From: Hymenobacter monticola
GTDB taxonomy: Bacteria > Bacteroidota > Bacteroidia > Cytophagales > Hymenobacteraceae
Reading direction: 5' to 3'
DNA length: 64,000 bases
NCBI RefSeq assembly: GCF_022811645.1
Contig: NZ_CP094534.1
Coordinates: 3,720,001-3,784,000, forward strand
Made by a program: the position numbers and the translations under genes. How positions within the stretch are numbered: position 1 is the first letter of the stretch; the number at the start of each line of letters is the position of its first letter. Below the pieces are notes generated by a model. That model was not told the DNA's origin and did not search any database. It saw only the letters and a program-made list of their open reading frames with translations. Shown one piece after another: positions 51,660-58,771 of this stretch.

Positions 51660-52337
51660 ATGCCCAATATCCTCCTCATCGAAGACGAGCCTTCCTTAGG
51701 CCTCATCGTCAAAGACAGCCTCGAAAGCCGCGGCTTTAGTGTGCGGCTGGCCGCCGATGGCGAGGCTGGTCTGCGCGAGTTCCGGCAGCAGTGCCCCGAC
51801 ATGGTGGTGGCCGACGTGATGATGCCCAAGCTCGACGGCTTCTCGCTGGCCGAACAGATTCGGCACGAAAACGCCACGGTGCCCATCCTCTTCCTCACCG
51901 CCCGCTCCCAAACGGCCGACGTGGTGCGCGGCTTCGAATTGGGCGGCAACGACTACCTGAAAAAGCCCTTCAGTATGGATGAGCTGATTGTGCGCATTCG
52001 GGCGCAGCTGGCGCGGCAGCCCGTGGCGGCGCCCGCACCTGCCGGCCCGCTGGCCCTCGGCCGCTACCAGTTCGACTACCCCAAGCAAAGGCTCCGCCTC
52101 GATGCCCACGAAGAAACTCTCACCAACCGCGAAGCCGAGCTGCTCAAGCGCCTCTACGACCAGCGCAACCAGGTATTGGAGCGCAACACGGTACTGAAAG
52201 AGCTGTGGGGCGACGACTCATTTTTCAACGGCCGCAGCCTCGACGTGTTCATCACCCGCCTCCGCCGCTGCCTTAAAGACGACCCGCAAGTGCAGATTGT
52301 GAACATTCGGGGCATTGGGTATAAGCTGATTGTGTAG
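51660..52337 (+). CDS. OmpR-family response regulator
   Basis: A 225-residue regulator. Receiver domain residues 1-118 with acidic pair IEDEP, phospho-acceptor Asp in VVADVMMPKLDG near residue 53, and Lys in YLKKPFSMDE near 101. The C-terminal winged helix (LTNREAELLKRLYDQRNQVL, SLDVFITRLRRCLKDD, GIGYKLIV) is of the OmpR/PhoB type. It should be phosphorylated by the upstream kinase and bind DNA in the divergent region. Confidence 0.95.
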   Translation: MPNILLIEDEPSLGLIVKDSLESRGFSVRLAADGEAGLREFRQQCPDMVVADVMMPKLDGFSLAEQIRHENATVPILFLTARSQTADVVRGFELGGNDYLKKPFSMDELIVRIRAQLARQPVAAPAPAGPLALGRYQFDYPKQRLRLDAHEETLTNREAELLKRLYDQRNQVLERNTVLKELWGDDSFFNGRSLDVFITRLRRCLKDDPQVQIVNIRGIGYKLIV

Positions 52338-52358
52338 GCGCTTCGCCCTCCCCGCGGA

Positions 52359-52463
52359 CTTCACCCCTGACCCCCTCTCCAAAAAAGAGAGGTCACCGGT
52401 CTTGCCCCTGGTGAAAATCGGCTGGCTCTCCTCTCCCTGAGGAGAGGGGCCGGGGGTGAGGTT
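52359..52463. repeat. Degenerate inverted repeat, CTCACCCCCGGCCCC family
   Basis: CTTCACCCCTGACCCCCTCT on the left and AGAGGGGCCGGGGGTGAGGT on the right are diverged arms of the same family as the element just upstream. It sits between the response regulator and the convergent MarC gene. Confidence 0.75.
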
Positions 52464-52469
52464 GACGTA

Positions 52470-53090
52470 CTACCGCGTAAGCCCTGGAAACAGCGCCGCC
52501 ACGGCCGAAGCGAGGAAATTGACCCCGATGGCCAGCGTGATAAAGCCCATGATGCGCGCCATGGCCGCCATGCCGGGCTTGCCCAGTACCCGCGTGAGGC
52601 GCAACGAAAAAAGCAGGATGAGAAAGGCCGCAAAGGCTACCAGCGCAAAGCCTAACACGGTCAGGGCCTTATCGACGTAGGTGGGGCGGATGAGGCCGAT
52701 GCAAATGGCCATGGAGCCCGGCCCGGAGAGCATGGGCATGGCCAGCGGCGTGAAGCTGATGTCGTCTTTGTGCTTGCTTTCTTCGAGGGCGTCGGGGCCC
52801 ACCCGGTCGCGGTTGGCGCCGGGGGTGAGCAGCTCGAAGGCCGAGCGCATGAGCAGAATGCCGCCTGCAATGCGCAGATGCTGGATATTGATGCCGAAGA
52901 AGTTAAGGATGTACTGCCCGCCGAAAAACGCCACGCTCAGCACGGCCACCATGTAGATGCAGGCCCGCAGCGCCGTGCGCGCCCGCTCCGAGGCGCGGTC
53001 ATCAGCCGTGAGGGTGAGGAAAACCGGCATCGCACTGAACGGATTGACGATGGAAAACAGGGTGGTGAATGTGGCGAGCAGAATTTCCAT
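52470..53090 (-). CDS. MarC family (UPF0056/NAAT) membrane protein
   Basis: A 206-residue polytopic protein with six hydrophobic helices. FSIVNPFSAMPVFLTLT at the N-terminus, IAGGILLMRSAFELL and FTPLAMPMLSGPGSMAICIG are the two conserved repeat motifs of MarC. The family was once linked to multidrug resistance and is now described loosely as NAAT transporters; activity is unproven. A TACCTTTG box ends 5 bases ahead of the ATG. Confidence 0.92.
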   Translation of the reverse strand: MEILLATFTTLFSIVNPFSAMPVFLTLTADDRASERARTALRACIYMVAVLSVAFFGGQYILNFFGINIQHLRIAGGILLMRSAFELLTPGANRDRVGPDALEESKHKDDISFTPLAMPMLSGPGSMAICIGLIRPTYVDKALTVLGFALVAFAAFLILLFSLRLTRVLGKPGMAAMARIMGFITLAIGVNFLASAVAALFPGLTR

Positions 53091-53095
53091 GCGCG

Positions 53096-53103
53096 CAAAG
53101 GTA
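53096..53103 (-). promoter_or_regulatory. -7 box TACCTTTG, 5 bases before marC
   Basis: Exact TAnnTTTG on the minus strand, directly before the start codon. Confidence 0.45.
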
Positions 53104-53206
53104 GGGAATGGGCCGAACCGGCCGGAAATGCCCTATTTTGCCGCTTCAACGGCGCCGCAAAGCGGCCAGGGCCGTACAATGCTGCATTTTTCCGCTTCCC
53201 GATTAT

Positions 53207-53773
53207 ATGAATCCCGACTCTGCTGCCGCCGCGGGCGGCAATGACACCGACCGTCCGCTTACTGAAAACCCCATTGTGGGCATCATCATGGGTTCGAAGT
53301 CGGACCTGAAAATCATGTCGGCCGCCGCCGACCTGCTCCGGCAGTTCAACGTGCCCTACGACATCACCCTCGTCTCGCCCCACCGCACGCCCCACCGCAT
53401 GGTCGAATACGCCGAAAGCGCCCGCAAGCGCGGCCTGCGCGTGCTCATCTGTGGCGGGGGAGGGGCAGCCCACCTGCCCGGGATGGTGGCGGCCTTCACC
53501 ACGCTGCCCGTCATCGGGGTGCCCATCAACAGCTCGCTGTCCATTCAGGGGCTCGATTCCATTCTGAGCATGATTCAGATGCCGGCCGGCACGCCCGTGG
53601 CCACCGTGGGCCTCGACAACGCCGCGAACGCCGCCATCCTGGCCATTCAGATGCTGGCCCTGAACAACGCCCGCCTGAACGATGCGCTGGAGAAGTACCG
53701 CACCACGATGAAAGACCGGGTGATGCGCACCATCGAAGAGTTGCGCAAGGGCGGGTTTCAGGACGATGTATAG
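53207..53773 (+). CDS. purE: 5-(carboxyamino)imidazole ribonucleotide mutase
   Basis: A 188-residue class I Pur[27 protein letters not shown] (catalytic His) and [16 protein letters not shown] form the active site; [20 protein letters not shown] is conserved. It converts N5-CAIR to CAIR in purine synthesis. The N-terminal ~20 residues ([18 protein letters not shown]) are a low-complexity extension. The partner purK is not in the window. ATG chosen for length; no other in-frame ATG precedes the core. Confidence 0.96.
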   Translation: MNPDSAAAAGGNDTDRPLTENPIVGIIMGSKSDLKIMSAAADLLRQFNVPYDITLVSPHRTPHRMVEYAESARKRGLRVLICGGGGAAHLPGMVAAFTTLPVIGVPINSSLSIQGLDSILSMIQMPAGTPVATVGLDNAANAAILAIQMLALNNARLNDALEKYRTTMKDRVMRTIEELRKGGFQDDV

Positions 53774-53802
53774 GCGGAAAGGCCAACCAAACATAAAAAA
53801 GC

Positions 53803-53893
53803 ACGTCATGCCGAGCAGAGCCGAGGCATCTCGCGTGCACAAGTAATTGGGTTTTCGCGGTGAGATGCCTCGGCTGCGCCCGGTAGGTCGGCC
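53803..53893. repeat. Inverted repeat, CGTCATGCCGAGC family
   Basis: GCCGAGGCATCTC pairs perfectly with GAGATGCCTCGGC around a 29-base loop; the outer bases (CGTCATGCCGAGC / GCCCGGTAGGTCGGC) pair poorly. It lies between purE and the EEP gene. Confidence 0.75.
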
Positions 53894-53935
53894 CTTAAAA
53901 ACAACTCCTTTCCCAATCCCACCCAACTGCTTTTC

Positions 53936-55054
53936 ATGCCCGATTTTCTTTCTATACTATTAACCATTGCCCACTGGGCGGTTTGGATACTTGGAGGCGT
54001 GGGGCTAATTGCGACGCTGCTGCCCATCCTGCGCCAAACGGCCTGGTGGATTCGGGTCTGCGACTTTCCGCGCCTGCAGATTGTGGCCGGGCTGCTGCTC
54101 AGCATCGTTTTGGGGCTGACGCTGCCCGGGATGGGCGGCACGGGCCACACCTGGTTTCTGGTGAGCCTGGGGCTGGCCGTGGTTTACCAGATGGCCCGCA
54201 TCTGGCCCTACACGCCCCTGCACCGCAAGCAGGTGGCCGACGCCAGCCGCCCCGACGACGACCACGACTACCACCTCAGCCTGATGGTGGCCAACGTGCT
54301 GATGTACAACCGCGACGCTTCGCGCTGCCTGGGCCACGTGCGCCATTTGCAGCCCGACATCGTGCTGGCCGTCGAAACCGACGACTGGTGGCTGAGCCAG
54401 ATGGAGGGCATCACCAAAGACTACCCCTACACCTGCCACGCCCCGCTGCCCAACACCTACGGCATGCTGGTGTTTTCGCGCCTGCCGCTCATCGAGCCGC
54501 AGATTCGCTACATCCTCGACCCCGACATTCCGTCGTTTCACGGCTGCGTGCAGCTGCCTAGCGGCGTCACGGCCAACCTGCACTTCCTGCATCCCAAGCC
54601 GCCGGCGCCGCAGGAGTCCAAGTCCAGCGCGCGCCGCGACGCCGAACTGCTGGTAGTGGGCAAAGTCATTCAGCACCACGACGGGCCCACCATCGTGGCC
54701 GGCGACCTCAACGACGTGGCTTGGTCGCACACGTCCGAGCTGTTTCGGCGCCTCTCGCGCCTGCTCGACCCGCGCGTGGGCCGCGGCCTGCTGCCCACCT
54801 TCCACGCCGACCACAAGCTGCTGCGCTGGCCCCTCGACCACGTGTTCCATTCGGCGCACTTCCGCCTGCAGGAAATCAAGCGCCTCACCCACATCGGCTC
54901 CGACCATTACCCCATTTACATCCGCCTCAGCTACGAGCCCGAGGGCTGGCGCGAGCAGGAAAATCAACTCGAAGCCGCCGACGCCGACGACCGCGAAGAA
55001 GCCGAAGAGAAAATCGAAGAAGGCGTGGAGGACGTGATTGCGGGGGAGGATTAA
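53936..55054 (+). CDS. Endonuclease/exonuclease/phosphatase family membrane protein
   Basis: A 372-residue protein with three N-terminal TM helices (residues ~5-27, 45-65, 70-90), followed by an EEP domain: SLMVANVLMYNRD, PDIVLAVETDDWW (catalytic Glu), VAGDLNDVAWS (Asp/Asn) and HIGSDHYPIYIRL (His). The substrate of membrane-anchored EEP proteins may be a nucleic acid or a phospholipid. A strongly acidic tail ends the protein (EEAEEKIEEGVEDVIAGED). Confidence 0.9.
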   Translation: MPDFLSILLTIAHWAVWILGGVGLIATLLPILRQTAWWIRVCDFPRLQIVAGLLLSIVLGLTLPGMGGTGHTWFLVSLGLAVVYQMARIWPYTPLHRKQVADASRPDDDHDYHLSLMVANVLMYNRDASRCLGHVRHLQPDIVLAVETDDWWLSQMEGITKDYPYTCHAPLPNTYGMLVFSRLPLIEPQIRYILDPDIPSFHGCVQLPSGVTANLHFLHPKPPAPQESKSSARRDAELLVVGKVIQHHDGPTIVAGDLNDVAWSHTSELFRRLSRLLDPRVGRGLLPTFHADHKLLRWPLDHVFHSAHFRLQEIKRLTHIGSDHYPIYIRLSYEPEGWREQENQLEAADADDREEAEEKIEEGVEDVIAGED

Positions 55055-55074
55055 GTGGCAATTTCTTAACCACA

Positions 55075-55156
55075 TGTCATCCTGAGCGCAGCGAAGGACC
55101 TTCTCACGTCAAAACTTTCCAGCGTGAGAAGGTCCTTCGCTGCGCTCAGGATGACA
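55075..55156. repeat. Perfect 34-bp inverted repeat, TGTCATCCTGAGC family
   Basis: Arms of 34 bases (core TGTCATCCTGAGCGCAGCGA) pair perfectly around a 14-base loop. Beyond the shared core the arms end in CTCACG here but in ATC near 35.9 kb; each still pairs with its own partner. Confidence 0.92.
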
Positions 55157-55195
55157 GTAGATTACAAAACGCTCTGCTTTAGGGGTTCAGCAGCC

Positions 55196-55477
55196 CTACT
55201 TCTCCACCCGTACGCCCTTCCAGAATGCCACGCGGCCTTCGATATTCTTCGCCGCGTCTTTGGCTTCCGGATAGTACCAGGCGGCGTCCTTGTTCAGCTC
55301 GCCGTTCACGCGTAGCGAGTAGTAGCTGGCACGGCCTTTCCAGGGGCAGGTGGTGTGCGCAATGCTGTCCTCAAAAAACTCTTTTTTGATGGCGTCAGCG
55401 GGGAAGTAGTGGTTGTTTTCGACCACGATGGTGTCGTCGCTTTCGGCAATGACGGTGTTGTTCCAGACGGCTTTCAT
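55196..55477 (-). CDS. DUF427 domain protein
   Basis: A 93-residue protein of the single-domain DUF427 family: AVWNNTVIAESDDTIVVENN, YFPADAIKKEFFEDS, TTCPWKGRASYYSLRVNG and AWYYPEAKDAAKNIEGRVAF carry the conserved core, including the Cys-Pro-Trp-Lys-Gly motif. Function unknown, cytoplasmic. Solitary gene. Confidence 0.92.
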   Translation of the reverse strand: MKAVWNNTVIAESDDTIVVENNHYFPADAIKKEFFEDSIAHTTCPWKGRASYYSLRVNGELNKDAAWYYPEAKDAAKNIEGRVAFWKGVRVEK

Positions 55478-55630
55478 GGGTGGGATGAATGGCCGGCGTG
55501 CGCCGGCCGTAGGTTGAGGTGAACAGTTTGAACGGGCTATTCGACAAGCAGAAGCTTACCGCATAGTGCTCAATTGAACATTGCCCGCGCCGTGCTTGTT
55601 TTCGCAGTCCTACCCTGAAACAAGAATTAT

Positions 55631-56737
55631 ATGGCCGTTGGCTTCCGCTTCCGCGATTTTGTGCCCGAAGACCAGCCCGAAAAGGGCTTTGAGTCGTTGT
55701 TTAAGCTGTTTATGCAGCTTGTTACCATCACCTCCGGCGACGTGGGCGAGGCGCTGTCCTGGCTCAATGAGCTTGACAAGCAGTACGGCCTCACCGACGA
55801 CCAGTACGGCATGGGCAATTTCATCGATGACCTCAAAAAGAAGGGCTACATCGACGAGAACGAGCAGGAAAAGGGCGAATTCAAGATTACGCCCAAAACC
55901 GAGCAAGGCATTCGCAAGAGTGCCTTGGAGGAGATTTTCGGCAAGCTGAAGAAAAGCAGCACCGGCAACCACCGCACGCCCCACACCGGGCAGGGCGACG
56001 AGCAAAGCACCGACCTGCGCGAATTCCGCTTTGGCGACTCGCTGGAGCAGATTCAGATGTCGGAATCCATCCGCAACGCCCAGCTCAACCACGGCATGGA
56101 CGGCGACAACTTCATGCTGACCGAGGGCGACCTCGAAGTGCGCGAAAACGAGCACAAGTCGCAGACCAGCACCGTGCTGATGATTGACATCTCGCACTCG
56201 ATGATACTCTACGGCGAGGACCGCATCACCCCGGCCAAAAAAGTGGCCATGGCCCTGGCCGAGCTGGTGAAGCAGAAATACCCCAAGGATTTCCTCGACG
56301 TCATCGTGTTCGGCAACGACGCCTGGCAGATTGAGGTGAAAGACTTGCCTTACCTGCAAGTTGGCCCCTACCACACCAACACCGTGGCCGGCCTGGAACT
56401 AGCCATGGACCTGCTGCGCAAGCGCAAAACGCCCAACAAGCAGATATTCATGATTACCGACGGCAAGCCCACCTGCCTGAAAGAAGGCAACGGCTACTAC
56501 AAAAACGCCTTCGGCCTCGACCGCAAAGTGGTGAACAAGACGCTGAACCTGGCCGCTGCCGCCCGCCGCGTCAAGATTCCCATCACCACCTTCATGATTA
56601 CCTCCGACCCGTATTTGCAGAAGTTCGTAGAGGAATTCACGGAGGTGAACCAAGGCAAGGCCTACTATTCCGGCCTGAAAGGCCTCGGCCACCTGGTGTT
56701 CGAGGACTACAAGAAAAACCGTCGCAAGACGCTGTAG
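55631..56737 (+). CDS. VWA domain protein
   Basis: A 368-residue cytoplasmic protein. A helical N-terminal region of ~180 residues is followed by a von Willebrand A domain with the MIDAS motif MIDISHSM near residue 187 (DxSxS), the threonine region GPYHTNTVAGLELAMDLLRK and ITDGKPTC. Such VWA proteins pair with MoxR-type AAA+ ATPases, the matching one here being the plus-strand gene about 2 kb downstream. All metal-binding residues seem intact. Confidence 0.9.
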   Translation: MAVGFRFRDFVPEDQPEKGFESLFKLFMQLVTITSGDVGEALSWLNELDKQYGLTDDQYGMGNFIDDLKKKGYIDENEQEKGEFKITPKTEQGIRKSALEEIFGKLKKSSTGNHRTPHTGQGDEQSTDLREFRFGDSLEQIQMSESIRNAQLNHGMDGDNFMLTEGDLEVRENEHKSQTSTVLMIDISHSMILYGEDRITPAKKVAMALAELVKQKYPKDFLDVIVFGNDAWQIEVKDLPYLQVGPYHTNTVAGLELAMDLLRKRKTPNKQIFMITDGKPTCLKEGNGYYKNAFGLDRKVVNKTLNLAAAARRVKIPITTFMITSDPYLQKFVEEFTEVNQGKAYYSGLKGLGHLVFEDYKKNRRKTL

Positions 56738-56752
56738 TCGTAACGGTTTCCC

Positions 56753-56804
56753 AAACGCAAACGCGCCGCTGTAGCCCTGTTGCTACGGCGGCGCGTTTGC
56801 GTTT
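56753..56804. terminator. Long bidirectional terminator hairpin
   Basis: AAACGCAAACGCGCCGC and its complement GCGGCGCGTTTGCGTTT form an extended stem between convergent genes. Confidence 0.85.
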
Positions 56805-56825
56805 AAGCGGGCCAAAGCAGTGCTA

Positions 56826-58475
56826 TTATTTGCCGCTTCGGTCCTTAGCGCTGACAGTAACCGCGGGAACGGGAGTGAGGCTGGCCAGTCGCACGGCCTC
56901 ATACAGATTAACAATGCCGCCGGTGCGCGAAAGCGTGGCAAAATCGACTAGCTGCTTGGTGCCGGGCTTGCGCACTTGGGTGTGGACGGGCGCAGCCGAG
57001 GCCAGGATGATGCGCTTGAGGTCGGCGTGGGTGAGGTGGGGAAAATTGACCTTGAGCACGGCCGCGATGCCGGCCACCACGGGCGCGGCCATGCTGGTGC
57101 CACTGCCCGAATGGTACTGGTTGTTGGGGTAAGTCGATATAATATCGACGCCGGGCGCGAAGACGTCCACGGTTTTGGGGCCGTAGTTGGAGAACGTGGC
57201 CACCAGGCGCTCGTCGTTGGTGCGGGCGCTGGCGCCCACCGTAATCAGGTTCGGAATGGTCTGGCCGTTGAGGAAGCGGGTGGAGGGAAACGCCGGAATG
57301 GAATCGTAGTTGAGGTGGTCGTTTCCGGCGCCGTGCACCAGCAGCACGCCTTTGGCGTTGGCGTAGCGCATGGCCTCGTCGACGATGTTTTTCTCGGGCG
57401 AGAAGTATTTGGCGAAGCTCATGCTGATGATGCTGGCGCCGTTGTCGACGGCGTAGCGGATGGCGTTGGCCACGTCCTTGTCGCGCTCGTCGCCGTTGGG
57501 GATGGCCCGCACCCCCAGGATGCGCACCTGCTCGGCCACGCCGCGCACGCCGAGGTTGTTGGTGCGGTCGGCCGCGATGATGCCCGTGCAGTGCGTGCCG
57601 TGCTCGGTGCCGTGGTCGCGTGGGTCGGTGCGCAGGTTGTTGTTGCCGTAGTGGCGCTCGGTGAGGTCGTTGGGATGGTCGCCCACCAGCGGCTGCGGGT
57701 TGTAGGCCAGGTTGTAGTCGTAATCGAGGCGGCGCTTCAGGCCCGCATTGTAGCGGATGTACTGATTGGCCAGCGTATCGAGGTTGGGGAATTTGCCGCG
57801 CACCCAGCGGTAGTACTGAGCGGTCAACTTGGTCAGCGCGGTATCGGCGAGGGTGGGCGGGTGATGCAGCAGGCCCGAGTCGAGCACGGCCACGCCGTAG
57901 GCTTTTTTGAGCGCTGCAACCCGGCCCAGGTCTCCGGCTAGCTCCTGGCTGTCTTGCTGGTAGGCCGCTTCTGCCTTGGCGCGGTTGGTGGTGTAGGATT
58001 TCTTCGCCTGCTCGTAGAGGCGGAACTCGGCCTGCTTGGCGGGCGGCACCGTGGCTGCGGTTTTGTGCTCGTACAGAGGTTTTAGCCGGGCGTAGAGGCG
58101 GGTGTCTTCCTTCTGATTTTCAAAGACATTGCGGCCGTCTGCCCCGCCGGTGAAATTCCAGCCGAACACGTCATCGACGTAGCCGTTGTGGTCGTCGTCG
58201 CGGCCGTTGGCGGGAATTTCCTTGGGGTTGTGCCACAGCACGTGGCGCAGGTCGACGTGGGCCGTGTCGATGCCGCCATCAATGACGGCCACGATGATGG
58301 GGCGGGCCTTAGGCTTGTTCGGCAGCGTGCGCAGCAGCTCGTAGGCCCGGTCGGTGCTGATGCCCATGGCCTTGTCGGCGGGGTCGAGGTGGTGCCACTG
58401 GGGCAGGGGCGCCTGGGCGTAGGTGGTGAGGCCAAGCAGGCAAAGGGCGGGCAGGAGCAGGCGGGGGTGAGGCAT
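56826..58475 (-). CDS. Subtilisin-like serine protease (S8)
   Basis: A 549-residue exported protease with signal peptide residues 1-20 (ending TYAQ). The triad is Asp in IVAVIDGGIDTAHVDLRH near residue 65, His in HGTEHGTHCTGI near 291 and Ser in SGTSMAAPVVAG near 457. About 200 residues lie between Asp and His, far more than in subtilisin, with a helical insert (AEFRLYEQAKKSYTTNRAKA). No C-terminal sorting domain is evident. It lies on the strand opposite to the VWA and ATPase genes and separates them. Confidence 0.92.
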   Translation of the reverse strand: MPHPRLLLPALCLLGLTTYAQAPLPQWHHLDPADKAMGISTDRAYELLRTLPNKPKARPIIVAVIDGGIDTAHVDLRHVLWHNPKEIPANGRDDDHNGYVDDVFGWNFTGGADGRNVFENQKEDTRLYARLKPLYEHKTAATVPPAKQAEFRLYEQAKKSYTTNRAKAEAAYQQDSQELAGDLGRVAALKKAYGVAVLDSGLLHHPPTLADTALTKLTAQYYRWVRGKFPNLDTLANQYIRYNAGLKRRLDYDYNLAYNPQPLVGDHPNDLTERHYGNNNLRTDPRDHGTEHGTHCTGIIAADRTNNLGVRGVAEQVRILGVRAIPNGDERDKDVANAIRYAVDNGASIISMSFAKYFSPEKNIVDEAMRYANAKGVLLVHGAGNDHLNYDSIPAFPSTRFLNGQTIPNLITVGASARTNDERLVATFSNYGPKTVDVFAPGVDIISTYPNNQYHSGSGTSMAAPVVAGIAAVLKVNFPHLTHADLKRIILASAAPVHTQVRKPGTKQLVDFATLSRTGGIVNLYEAVRLASLTPVPAVTVSAKDRSGK

Positions 58476-58588
58476 TGCAGAAGGATGAATTTTAGTGAAT
58501 GCAAAACACGCTGGCCGGTAGCGGTTATCCTTTCGCCGGTGTTGCAATTAATTATTGATTTATGCCATTCGGCCGCCTTTGCGGTTAA

Positions 58589-58686
58589 AACGTCGTAGGG
58601 GCGGGGCTTGCCCCCGCCCGGACGCCTGGTTTTTAGTAGAACTCGGTCCGATGACGGGCGGGGGCAAGCCCCGCCCCTACGACGTT
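58589..58686. repeat. Perfect 32-bp inverted repeat, GTAGGGGCGGGGCTTGC family
   Basis: Arms of 32 bases (core CGTCGTAGGGGCGGGGCTTG) pair perfectly around a 34-base loop; each arm folds on itself (GGGCGGGG/CCCCCGCCC). Located in the divergent region between protease and ATPase genes. Similar GTAGGGGCGnnn elements are known to me from many bacteria. Confidence 0.92.
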
Positions 58687-58771
58687 CAACGCCCCTCTGC
58701 CACGGCCTGAACCTCAGGCCCCCTTTCACGGTTAAAGACCTTGGGAAGCCAGTTTCCCGCCAACGCCCTTT

